Shown here piece after piece: positions 28,035 through 33,417 of a stretch of DNA of 39,630 nt. The position numbers were made by a program, and so were the translations under genes. This DNA comes from Hyella patelloides LEGE 07179 (GTDB taxonomy: Bacteria; Cyanobacteriota; Cyanobacteriia; Cyanobacteriales; Xenococcaceae). Each line of letters opens with the position of its first letter. Positions within the stretch are counted from its first letter, which is position 1. The notes under the pieces are model-generated. The model worked only from the letters and a program-made list of their open reading frames with translations, was not told the DNA's origin and did no database searches. Where the stretch lies: assembly GCF_900659865.1 (NCBI RefSeq), contig NZ_LR213795.1, positions 1 through 39,630 on the forward strand. The letters are read 5' to 3'.

Positions 28035-28186
28035 AATAAAGGAATGAGGAACGAAGAACAAGGAAGGAGGAAGTAATTAGGTAATAAATGATAGGCAATT
28101 ATCTAAAAATACATAATCGAAAAATAGCTAACAAGTATATATAGCATTTTTAGCATTTGATTCCGTATAAAACATCATAAAAAATC

Positions 28187-28720
28187 ATGAATAAAAATTT
28201 ACCCATAATTTATATTTCTACGCTTTTAATAATCTTGATTATTGCTGCGGTAGCAATTGTAAAAGAAGTGATTAAAACCCGCTTTACAGAAAATACTTTT
28301 TCTAAGTTACAGAAGAAACTAAAAAATTCTCCAGGAACGGCAGAAGAGTATTATCAATTGGGTAGTATTTATCTAGATAAAAAACTTTTTGTCCAATCAA
28401 TAAAATTGTTTGAAAAAGCTTTAAAATCCGAGCGAAAATTACCCCCAGAGAATACGGCATTAATTCATAATGCTATGGGTTATGCTTATTTTGCTCAAGA
28501 ACAATATGACATTGCAATCCGTAAATATAAAGAAGCTCTAAAAATTTATCCAGAATATGTAGTGGCTTTAAATAATTTGGGCAATGTTTATGAAAAAAAA
28601 CAATTGATTGCACAAGCAGTAGAAGCTTACGAAAATGTCTTAAAGTACGAACCAGAAAATAAGGTAGCAAAACGTCGTGCAGAATCATTGAAAAAGCGTC
28701 TAGTAAGTTCGGATAAATAA
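28187..28720 (+). CDS. membrane-anchored TPR protein
   Basis: The 177-residue protein has an N-terminal transmembrane helix (IIYISTLLIILIIAAVAIVKEVI, residues ~6-28) and then two to three TPR motifs: AEEYYQLGSIYLDKKLFVQSIKLFEKALKS, ALIHNAMGYAYFAQEQYDIAIRKYKEALKIYPEY and ALNNLGNVYEKKQLIAQAVEAYENVLKYEPEN. It is likely a scaffold at the membrane. Similar small anchored TPR proteins are common in cyanobacteria; the partner is not known. Confidence 0.88.
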   Translation: MNKNLPIIYISTLLIILIIAAVAIVKEVIKTRFTENTFSKLQKKLKNSPGTAEEYYQLGSIYLDKKLFVQSIKLFEKALKSERKLPPENTALIHNAMGYAYFAQEQYDIAIRKYKEALKIYPEYVVALNNLGNVYEKKQLIAQAVEAYENVLKYEPENKVAKRRAESLKKRLVSSDK

Positions 28721-28826
28721 AGGATGAAGGATAAGGTAATAGGAACACTCAAAAATTATTAATAACAAGCAACTAGCTACTAACCACTACCATCTCGACC
28801 CCGCTTGACGGGACTAACAAAACTCA

Positions 28827-29825
28827 ATGAAATCTCTTCCTGCCAAATATATAGTTAGATTAGGCAAGTTTGTGTGGACAACTATGTGGCGTATTATGAT
28901 GTCGCAGCTTGCTCCTTCTAACAAATTTGGAGAATATATTCGTCCCGATAGTCAATTTAGAAATACTATTGCTGTTAAAGCAGACGCATCTTATCCAGCA
29001 GCAAGTAAGCGGTATCGACTGTTTGTAGGTATGGGATGTCCTTGGGCGCATCGTACTTTAGTAGTTAGAGTATTAAAAGGATTAGAAGATATCATTGCTG
29101 TATCTATAGTGTATCCCTCTGCTAATGAGGGGATTTGGCTTTTGCAATCATCCTTTGAAGATTGCAACACTGTTCCAGAATTATATAAATTAGCTCAACC
29201 AGGTTATCAAGGGCGTTGTACTGTACCGATACTATGGGATGATGAAACCAAAACTATCGTCAATAACGAGAGCGCAGAGATCGTTGAAATTCTTAATTCT
29301 CAGTTGAATCAATTTGCTACTAACTCCGATTACGATCTTTATCCTGAAAATTTACAAGAGCAATGCGATCGCTGGAACGAAAAGATTTATCATAAAGTAA
29401 ATAATGGGGTGTATCGTTGCGGTTTTGCGCAAACCCAAACAGCTTATAATCAAGCCTGTACCGAATTATTTGCCACTTTAGATGAAATCGACCATTTCCT
29501 CGCTACTAACCGTTATTTATGTGGTGAGGTGGTAACTTTGGCTGATGTGAGACTATTTACTACCCTCGTTCGTTTTGACACGGTTTACTACGGACTGTTC
29601 AAATGTAGTTTAAAACGTATTCAAGATTATCAATATTTATCAGGCTATTTAAGAGATTTATATCAATTACCAGGAGTAGCTACTACTTGCGATCCTGACA
29701 GTGTTAAACAAGACTATTATGGTAATTTGTTTCCTCTTAATCCAGGGGGAATTATTCCTTTAGGCTCGAATTTAAAAAATTTACAACAATCCCATAATCG
29801 TCACAAAATGAAACAGCTTTCTTAA
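28827..29825 (+). CDS. glutathione S-transferase family, glutathionyl-hydroquinone reductase-like (Xi class)
   Basis: The 332-residue soluble protein contains the N-terminal motif FVGMGCPWAHRTLVVRVLKGLED, with the CPWAHR active-site cysteine at residue 71 that defines Xi-class glutathionyl-hydroquinone reductases. NNESAEIVEILNS is the glutathione-gamma-Glu-binding stretch (ESAEI). The C-terminal helical domain follows: FATLDEIDHFLATNRYLCGEVVTLADVRLFTTLVRFDTVYY. These enzymes reduce glutathionylated hydroquinones. An internal ATG pair at residues 24-25 (MMSQLAPSNKF) could be the true start. Confidence 0.9.
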   Translation: MKSLPAKYIVRLGKFVWTTMWRIMMSQLAPSNKFGEYIRPDSQFRNTIAVKADASYPAASKRYRLFVGMGCPWAHRTLVVRVLKGLEDIIAVSIVYPSANEGIWLLQSSFEDCNTVPELYKLAQPGYQGRCTVPILWDDETKTIVNNESAEIVEILNSQLNQFATNSDYDLYPENLQEQCDRWNEKIYHKVNNGVYRCGFAQTQTAYNQACTELFATLDEIDHFLATNRYLCGEVVTLADVRLFTTLVRFDTVYYGLFKCSLKRIQDYQYLSGYLRDLYQLPGVATTCDPDSVKQDYYGNLFPLNPGGIIPLGSNLKNLQQSHNRHKMKQLS

Positions 29826-30097
29826 TAATGCCTTGGGTTAATTATTACCAACACTCATCTTATTTATCTTTTTTTCGGTAAAAAGCCACCTTTTTTCACC
29901 TTGGTCAATCAATAAAGAAACCGATCCTAAAAATCTTGCTATACGCTACAGAATAAAAATGTTATCTTAGGTAATGAGAATCAAGATCGAAGAACAAAAT
30001 TTCAGTATAAGCAGGTATTCCCCTCAGTATTGATAAACTTCACTACAGCAAATCTGATCTCGCTACAAATTTTTTGATTGAGGAGACAATCAACGTT

Positions 30098-30382
30098 ATG
30101 TCGATTTATATAGGTAATTTGTCCTATGAAATTACCCAAGAAGACTTAGGCGAAGTCTTTGGTGAATACGGTAGTGTTAAGCGAATTCACATTCCTAAAG
30201 ATCGTGAAACTGGTCGTGTCAGAGGTTTTGCTTTTGTTGAAATGCAAACAGAAGCCGAAGAAGATCGAGCCATTGAAAGCTTAGATGGAGCAACGTGGAT
30301 GGATCGAGAACTTAGAGTGAACAAAGCTAAACCCAAAGAAGAAAAAAGATCGTTTAATGGTGCGCGTAACAACCGCTTTTAA
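30098..30382 (+). CDS. RRM-type RNA-binding protein Rbp
   Basis: I choose the ATG at 30098, giving MSIYIGNLSYEITQEDLGEVFGEYG, because RRM proteins of this family begin right at RNP-2 (IYIGNL); the frame is open eight codons upstream from a TTG. The purine stretch GAGGAGA near 30079-30085 is the likely ribosome-binding site. RNP-1 is RGFAFVEM. The tail (KPKEEKRSFNGARNNRF) is short and basic. Cyanobacterial Rbp proteins of this size are single-RRM chaperone-like proteins, often cold-responsive and linked to mRNA localisation. The long leader (about 270 bp after the GST gene) is AT-rich and may be regulatory. It is followed by a small basic gene. Confidence 0.95.
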   Translation: MSIYIGNLSYEITQEDLGEVFGEYGSVKRIHIPKDRETGRVRGFAFVEMQTEAEEDRAIESLDGATWMDRELRVNKAKPKEEKRSFNGARNNRF

Positions 30383-30482
30383 ACCCCAATCTGAAATGAA
30401 ATAACGCTTTTGGTAGTCAATCGAGTTAAACTTAATTGGTTATCTTAGAGGCGTTTTGTTGTTATTAGAGAGGATAAAATTA

Positions 30483-30674
30483 ATGGCTAAACGAATAAAT
30501 GCCAAGAAAGAAAAGGCCAAACGCAATAAAATTAACGCTCGGAAATTCCGTAAAACTTCTAGTAGCCGTTATGGTGGTCGAAATCGGAAATACAATAGAA
30601 ACGAGCAAAAACCAGAAGAATCAGAAAATAATTCATCTAAAAGCGAAGATTCTTCCAAAACTTCTGATGCTTAG
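30483..30674 (+). CDS. small basic protein, hypothetical
   Basis: The start at 30483 has a good purine-rich site (AGAGAGGA, 10 bases upstream). The 63-residue product is MAKRINAKKEKAKRNKINARKFRKTSSSRYGGRNRKYNRN, then an acidic serine-rich tail (PEESENNSSKSEDSSKTSDA). The strongly basic first half and RGG-like YGGRNRKYNRN suggest nucleic-acid or ribosome contact. I do not recognise the family. Its place 100 bp after rbp and on the same strand suggests a linked RNA-related role. Confidence 0.65.
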   Translation: MAKRINAKKEKAKRNKINARKFRKTSSSRYGGRNRKYNRNEQKPEESENNSSKSEDSSKTSDA

Positions 30675-30796
30675 TTAGTTATTATTGTTAAATAAACGTG
30701 TAACTATTTTCCTTGAAACTTATGGAATACTGTGTTGCACTTTCTAGAATAATCAGGAAGCTTTTGCTACTTACGGGCAAATACTCCCATAACAAT

Positions 30797-30811
30797 CTCG
30801 CTTTCGGTGAG
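30797..30811. repeat. CTCGC-type hairpin repeat, copy 1
   Basis: CTCGCTTTCGGTGAG folds as a 5-bp stem (C-G, T-A, C-G, G-U, C-G) and is followed by CCATT. It repeats 58 bp on (30855-30869). Confidence 0.5.
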
Positions 30812-30854
30812 CCATTGCGTGACCGCACATTTTAGTCTTTACTGAAAATGCGAT

Positions 30855-30869
30855 CTCGCTTTCGGCGAG
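30855..30869. repeat. CTCGC-type hairpin repeat, copy 2
   Basis: CTCGCTTTCGGCGAG, followed by CCATTAC. Perfect CTCGC/GCGAG stem; relative to copy 1 a G-U pair became G-C. It lies between convergent genes and could help termination. Confidence 0.5.
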
Positions 30870-30925
30870 CCATTACATTGTCTATCTGAGCCAAAAATAT
30901 TTTTAGGGATTGTTGTAATCCATAC

Positions 30926-31564
30926 TTACTTTAAAGCATCCTTGAGAGCAGTTCTCGCAGCAAGATGATTACGAGTAGATAGTAGTATATCTTTTTCTCT
31001 TTCCAAGCGTAATTTTGTATCTTGCATCTCTAGCAGTTCTTGTTGTTCTGAAGCTACGCCATAAAGATTACTAGCTACCCAATATGATAATTCTCTAGGT
31101 AGTTCGGGAAGATCGTTAGGGAGTTCAATCTTTTGATTAGTTAGCTTTCCCGATAAACGTACTACATCTTTGAGTAAGGCTTCCACCTCTGTCGCCATAG
31201 GTTTTAGGTCTTTTTCTGTCGGCCGATCTTCGACCCACTCCACTAAGCCTATTCGATAAGGTTTCTCCCTTACATACTCTAAAACCCGAAAACGTTGTTG
31301 TCCCACAGTCAACATCTTCATACGATCGTCTTTTAATCTTTGAAAATGTAGAATTTCTGCACAACAACCATAATCAGCAATTTTTCCCGTACTAGGATCG
31401 ATACATAATACACCAAAACGGCGATCGCTTTCCAGAATCGTATTCATCATGATTCGGTAGCGAAACTCAAAAATATGTAATGGCAAAGGACGAGTCGGAA
31501 ATAAAACTAATTCTGGTAACGGAAATAAAGGAATTTCTCTAACAGCGATCGAAGAAGATGTCAT
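30926..31564 (-). CDS. Lon N-terminal substrate-binding domain protein
   Basis: The 212-residue protein matches the Lon substrate-binding (LON-SB/PUA-like) domain without the ATPase: EIPLFPLPELVLFPTRPLPLHIFEFRYRIMMNTILESDRRFGVLCIDPSTGKIADYGCCAEILHFQRLKDDRMKMLTVGQQRFRVLEYV. The C-terminal part is helical (LPRELSYWVASNLYGVASEQQELLEMQDTKLRLERE). Stand-alone members are common in cyanobacteria; whether they feed a protease is unknown. It is divergent from the tRNA-like array, sharing the upstream spacer. Confidence 0.9.
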   Translation of the reverse strand: MTSSSIAVREIPLFPLPELVLFPTRPLPLHIFEFRYRIMMNTILESDRRFGVLCIDPSTGKIADYGCCAEILHFQRLKDDRMKMLTVGQQRFRVLEYVREKPYRIGLVEWVEDRPTEKDLKPMATEVEALLKDVVRLSGKLTNQKIELPNDLPELPRELSYWVASNLYGVASEQQELLEMQDTKLRLEREKDILLSTRNHLAARTALKDALK

Positions 31565-31685
31565 CTTATAAGTGCAACTGACTAAAAGTTTTTCATAATA
31601 CTCCCCTATAATGTAACGGATTTTGTCTTAGTAGTAGGGTGTAATGCTCATCTTTAGCGAAAAAAATCTTTATTTTTGATAAATA

Positions 31686-31714
31686 CTGGCAATTTTTTCT
31701 GCAACTGTTATACT
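31686..31714 (+). promoter_or_regulatory. putative promoter of the tRNA-like array
   Basis: A -10-like TATACT (31709-31714) lies 17 nt after a -35-like CTGGCA (31686-31691). Transcription would begin near 31721, about 10 bases before the first tRNA-like gene. Assigned by eye only. Confidence 0.45.
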
Positions 31715-31731
31715 ACAAATGTAATCTGAAA

Positions 31732-31856
31732 GCGGTGGTAGTTTAGCGGACTAGAACAACTTATGTCCTTATTCATCACTTATCCCATTGGGGTCGAGGA
31801 ATTAAGGGTTATCGCCTGTCACGCAGGAGACACGGGTTCAAATCCCGTCCACTGCA
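31732..31856 (+). tRNA. tRNA-Asp(GTC)-like gene, interrupted
   Basis: Acceptor GCGGTGG pairs with CCACTGC, D-stem GTTT/GAAC, T-arm ACGGG-TTCAAAT-CCCGT. The right half CTGTCAC-GCAGG (anticodon GTC) matches the bacterial tRNA-Asp loop and 3' stem. The 5' strand that should pair with GCAGG is missing: after A26 comes ACTTATG and then the element (31766-31814). So the break lies on the 5' side of the anticodon arm. Discriminator A at 31856. Confidence 0.65.
31766..31814 (+). repeat. tRNA-inserted element, copy 1 (49 nt)
   Basis: Outer helix TCCTTATTC with GAATTAAGGG (one bulged T), inner hairpin ATCCC-ATT-GGGGT, CG before the outer 3' strand, tail TTATCG. Confidence 0.8.
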
Positions 31857-31994
31857 CCTTTTGTCAAACAAGATTAGTAAAGAAGAAGAGAGAAAAAAAT
31901 GAAATTTTGCAACTCGTACCAGCCAGAGAAAACTTGTCCAAAAAATACAAGTACAAATAAATAACTACGACTCAAACAAAAATCCAATCAACAA

Positions 31995-32122
31995 GCGACA
32001 GTAGCTCAGTTGGTAGAGCAGCATTATCCTTGTTCATAACTTTATCCCATTGGGGTCGTCGAATTAGGGTTATCGACTTTTACATAATCGGCTGGTCGTA
32101 GGTTCGAGTCCTACCTGTCGCA
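31995..32122 (+). tRNA. tRNA-like gene 2 (CAT anticodon possible), interrupted
   Basis: Acceptor GCGACAG/CTGTCGC, D-arm GCTC-AGTTGGTA-GAGC and T-arm GTAGG-TTCGAGT-CCTAC are perfect. The 3' anticodon side reads CATAA-TCGGC-TGGTC, which fits a CAT anticodon (Met or Ile2) with stem TCGGC. The 5' side has only GC of the matching stem before the element (32027-32075). Another reading pairs ATTAT (32023-32027 region) with ATAAT around loop CTTTTAC (Lys-like TTT). Identity is open. Confidence 0.6.
32027..32075 (+). repeat. tRNA-inserted element, copy 2 (49 nt)
   Basis: TCCTTGTTC with GAATTAGGG, inner ATCCC-ATT-GGGGT, tail TTATCG. The ATAAC after the 5' strand could also pair with the GTTAT of the tail. 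Confidence 0.8.
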
Positions 32123-32159
32123 CTGCCTTTTAATGATTATTTACTTTATATAAATATAG

Positions 32160-32287
32160 GCAACGGTAGCTCAGTGGTAGAGCAGTCTAATAAATTAAGT
32201 CCTTGTTTACTTTTTATCCTAACTAGGGTCGCCGAATTAAGGTTATCGTCAGATCGGTCGTAGGTTCGACTCCTACCCGTTGCACCA
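32160..32287 (+). tRNA. tRNA-like gene 3 with encoded CCA, interrupted
   Basis: Acceptor GCAACGG/CCGTTGC is a perfect 7 bp, D-arm GCTC-AGTGGTA-GAGC, T-arm GTAGG-TTCGACT-CCTAC, followed by discriminator A and CCA (32285-32287). Stem bases GTCT can pair with AGAT around the interruption, leaving an A-C mismatch at the loop end. Little loop sequence remains, so no anticodon can be read. Element at 32200-32248. Confidence 0.6.
32200..32248 (+). repeat. tRNA-inserted element, copy 3 (49 nt)
   Basis: TCCTTGTTT with GAATTAAGG; inner hairpin ATCCT-AACT-AGGGT, where a C-G pair of other copies is replaced by T-A (compensatory). Tail TTATCG. Confidence 0.8.
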
Positions 32288-32523
32288 AATATTAATTAGT
32301 AAGCAGTAATTATTTTCCGAAAATCAAAAAAATGCATAACTTTTGTATAACGAACACAAATAGAATCATGAAACAAACAATTTAAAAATCAATTTTATCA
32401 ATTTTCATAACTGATTGTTTATAATAGCATGGGGCGATCGCCAAGGGGGAAGGCAGTAGTTTTTAAGCCTTTTTCACGAGCGACCTCGGCACGATGTTTC
32501 ATCAGCTAAGGAACGCGCGAGAC

Positions 32524-32555
32524 TTTCCTTTTGGGACGAAGAACTAGGATTATCG
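32524..32555 (+). repeat. tRNA-inserted element, partial copy 4a in tRNA-Gln
   Basis: Matches the right two thirds of copy 4b (TTTTGGGACGAAGAACTAGG, then ATTATCG). The expected 5' strand is not clear; the preceding 60 nt look scrambled. Confidence 0.65.
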
Positions 32556-32579
32556 TTTTCACATTTAGAGGACACAAAA

Positions 32580-32626
32580 ACCTGGTTCATAATCTTTTCC
32601 ATTGGGACGAAGAATTAGGATTATCG
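32580..32626 (+). repeat. tRNA-inserted element, copy 4b in tRNA-Gln (47 nt)
   Basis: ACCTGGTTC with GAATTAGGAT; inner hairpin TTCC-ATT-GGGA, with the usual A-T pair swapped to T-A. ATAATC could also pair with GATTAT of the tail. Confidence 0.8.
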
Positions 32627-32693
32627 TGGGTACTACCATTCGTAGGTTCGATTCCTACTCGCCCCGCAATAGTAAATAATCAACATTAATCAC

Positions 32694-32795
32694 GGGACGG
32701 AAGCCAATTTGGTGGCATATTCCTTGGTTCATAACTTATCCCAATGGGATCGAAGAATGGAGGGTTATCTGGTTCGATTCTAGTCCGTTCCACCA
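32694..32795 (+). pseudogene. tRNA-like gene 5, anticodon arm replaced by the element, CCA encoded
   Basis: Acceptor GGGACGG/CCGTTCC, D-arm GCC-AATTTGGT-GGC, T-arm CTGG-TTCGATT-CTAG, discriminator A and CCA. Between A26 and the T-stem there are only TAT and the element; no anticodon stem, anticodon or variable loop is left, and the element tail merges with the T-stem. Removing the element would not restore a tRNA. Confidence 0.6.
32721..32770 (+). repeat. tRNA-inserted element, copy 5 (50 nt)
   Basis: TCCTTGGTTC with GAATGGAGGG; inner hairpin ATCCC-AAT-GGGAT, all Watson-Crick. Tail TTATCT instead of TTATCG. Confidence 0.75.
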
Positions 32796-32823
32796 CCATC
32801 AAACCAAAATAAAAACATTACAA

Positions 32824-32956
32824 CCGTTGGTAGCTCAATTTGGTAGAGCGTCTGACCACGCAAATATCCTGTTTCGTCTCTTATCCTTATCGGGTCGCTG
32901 AATTAGGATTATCGCAGTTAACCAGGGTGTCGTAGGTTCAAATCCTACCCAAAGGT
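32824..32956 (+). tRNA. tRNA-Asn(GTT)-like gene, interrupted
   Basis: Acceptor CCGTTGG/CCAAAGG has one G-A mismatch. D-arm GCTC-AATTTGGTA-GAGC and T-arm GTAGG-TTCAAAT-CCTAC are good. The right half GTTAA-CCAGG-GTGTC fits an Asn GTT anticodon, and TCTG of the left half pairs with CAGG. Element at 32867-32914. No CCA. Confidence 0.55.
32867..32914 (+). repeat. tRNA-inserted element, copy 6 (48 nt)
   Basis: TCCTGTTTC with GAATTAGGA, inner ATCC-TTATC-GGGT, tail TTATCG. Confidence 0.8.
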
Positions 32957-32960
32957 CAAC

Positions 32961-33023
32961 ACGGGAGTCCCCATCTCTTGGATAAATGGAATATGCCGAC
33001 TGACCGTCGGCATTTCCTCCCGT
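32961..33023 (+). other. cloverleaf-like hairpin cluster without T-arm, next to the Asn unit
   Basis: ACGGGAG (32961-32967) pairs with CTCCCGT (33017-33023). Inside are CCAT/ATGG with a GG-containing loop, like a D-arm, and a strong ATGCCGAC/GTCGGCAT hairpin. Read as an anticodon arm, the latter gives stem GCCGA/TCGGC and loop CTGACCG (GAC). There is no T-arm. It may be a decayed tRNA, an armless tRNA-like RNA or a terminator; there is no U-tract. Confidence 0.45.
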
Positions 33024-33040
33024 CAAATCATAATTAACAA

Positions 33041-33173
33041 GCGTTGGTAGTTTAATGGTAAAACCTTGGCAAACAAAAATATCTTGGTTCACAACTTATC
33101 CTTATGGGTCGCAGAATTAAGGTTATCGTTTAAATCCAAACCAACAATGTAGGTTCGATTCCTGCCCAGCGCA
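33041..33173 (+). tRNA. tRNA-Gly(TCC)-like gene, interrupted
   Basis: Acceptor GCGTTGG/CCAGCGC, D-arm GTTT-AATGGTA-AAAC (the typical Gly form), T-arm GTAGG-TTCGATT-CCTGC. The left stem TTGGC faces ACCAA on the right with one end mismatch, and TCCAA just before it gives anticodon TCC plus AA. The interruption lies between stem position 31 and the anticodon, element at 33082-33128. No CCA. Confidence 0.6.
33082..33128 (+). repeat. tRNA-inserted element, copy 7 (47 nt)
   Basis: TCTTGGTTC with GAATTAAGG (nine pairs using G-U), inner ATCC-TTAT-GGGT, tail TTATCG. Confidence 0.8.
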
Positions 33174-33189
33174 TTAATTAAGACAAATA

Positions 33190-33229
33190 AAACCTTGTTA
33201 AAATAAATAAAGCCTTGTTAAAATAAACG
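33190..33229 (+). repeat. 20-bp tandem duplication before tRNA-like gene 8
   Basis: Two 20-bp units, 18 of 20 identical, each with CCTTGTTAAAATAAA. The CCTTGTT part equals the 5' strand of the inserted element. Confidence 0.65.
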
Positions 33230-33230
33230 A

Positions 33231-33360
33231 GCGTTGGTAGCTTAGTTTCACCTCTTTATTCGCTACTTATCCTTATCGGGTCGCAGAGTAAAGATTATCG
33301 GCCTAAAGCGACTAGAAGATTATCTGGTAAACGTGGGTTCAAATCCCACTCAACGCACCA
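33231..33360 (+). tRNA. tRNA-like gene 8 with the element in the D-loop, CCA encoded
   Basis: Acceptor GCGTTGG/TCAACGC, D-stem GCTT/AAGC, T-arm GTGGG-TTCAAAT-CCCAC, discriminator A and CCA. Here the element (33253-33300) lies inside the D-loop instead of the anticodon arm. The anticodon region, CTAGA-AGATTA-TCTGG, has a 6-nt loop without U33, so decoding is doubtful and identity cannot be assigned. Confidence 0.55.
33253..33300 (+). repeat. tRNA-inserted element, copy 8 (48 nt)
   Basis: TCTTTATTC with GAGTAAAGA forms nine pairs; relative to copy 1 a C-G pair is T-A, a compensatory change. Inner ATCC-TTATC-GGGT, tail TTATCG. Confidence 0.8.
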
Positions 33361-33417
33361 AACATTTATTTAAGTATTTCAGGCAAATAAATTGTTCAAC
33401 GCCAAAATAATTAGTCA

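Larger units (their letters stand above)
32431..32666 (+). tRNA. tRNA-Gln(TTG) gene split by a 164-nt insertion in the anticodon loop
   Basis: This is the clearest tRNA. Acceptor GGGGCGA/TCGCCCC, D-arm GCC-AAGGGGGAA-GGC, anticodon stem GTAGT (32456-32460) with ACTAC (32632-32636), variable CATTC and T-arm GTAGG-TTCGATT-CCTAC are all intact. Joining TTTT (32461-32464) to GGT (32629-32631) rebuilds the canonical Gln loop TTTTGGT. The insertion thus occupies 32465-32628 between positions 35 and 36, and it contains one full and one partial copy of the shared element. A TATAAT-like box lies at 32420-32425. Confidence 0.75.
31732..33360 (+). other. array of eight interrupted tRNA-like genes sharing one inserted element
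   Basis: Eight units in the same orientation have good acceptor stems (7 bp) and T-arms, and several have a D-arm with conserved bases. Every unit contains the same 47-50 nt structured element; the Gln unit has two. Spacers between units are 30-140 bp and AT-rich. Three units (3, 5, 8) encode a 3' CCA, the rest do not. Anticodon stems are often poorly matched, so normal tRNA function is doubtful for several. Individual units and element copies are listed separately. Confidence 0.8.

Noticed and set aside
31763-31960. 65-codon plus-strand frame across the Asp unit
   Set aside because: It reads through the tRNA T-arm and the element; the bases are explained by RNA structure.
31899-31964. 21-codon frame MKFCNSYQPEKTC... 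after the first tRNA-like unit
   Set aside because: Purine-rich lead-in is present, but the frame is short with nothing recognisable.
32465-32628. Group I intron in tRNA-Gln
   Set aside because: At 164 nt it is small, I could not find the P7/J-type conserved core, and it is made of the same short element found in the other units.
32835-33092. 85-codon minus-strand frame in the array
   Set aside because: It spans two tRNA-like units antisense, and its composition follows them.
31766-33300. CRISPR array
   Set aside because: Repeats are spaced irregularly (about 55-330 bp), each lies within a tRNA-like unit, and no cas gene is present.
31766-33300. Integron attC sites
   Set aside because: The copies lack the RYYYAAC/GTTRRRY core sites, sit in tRNAs and carry no cassette genes or integrase.
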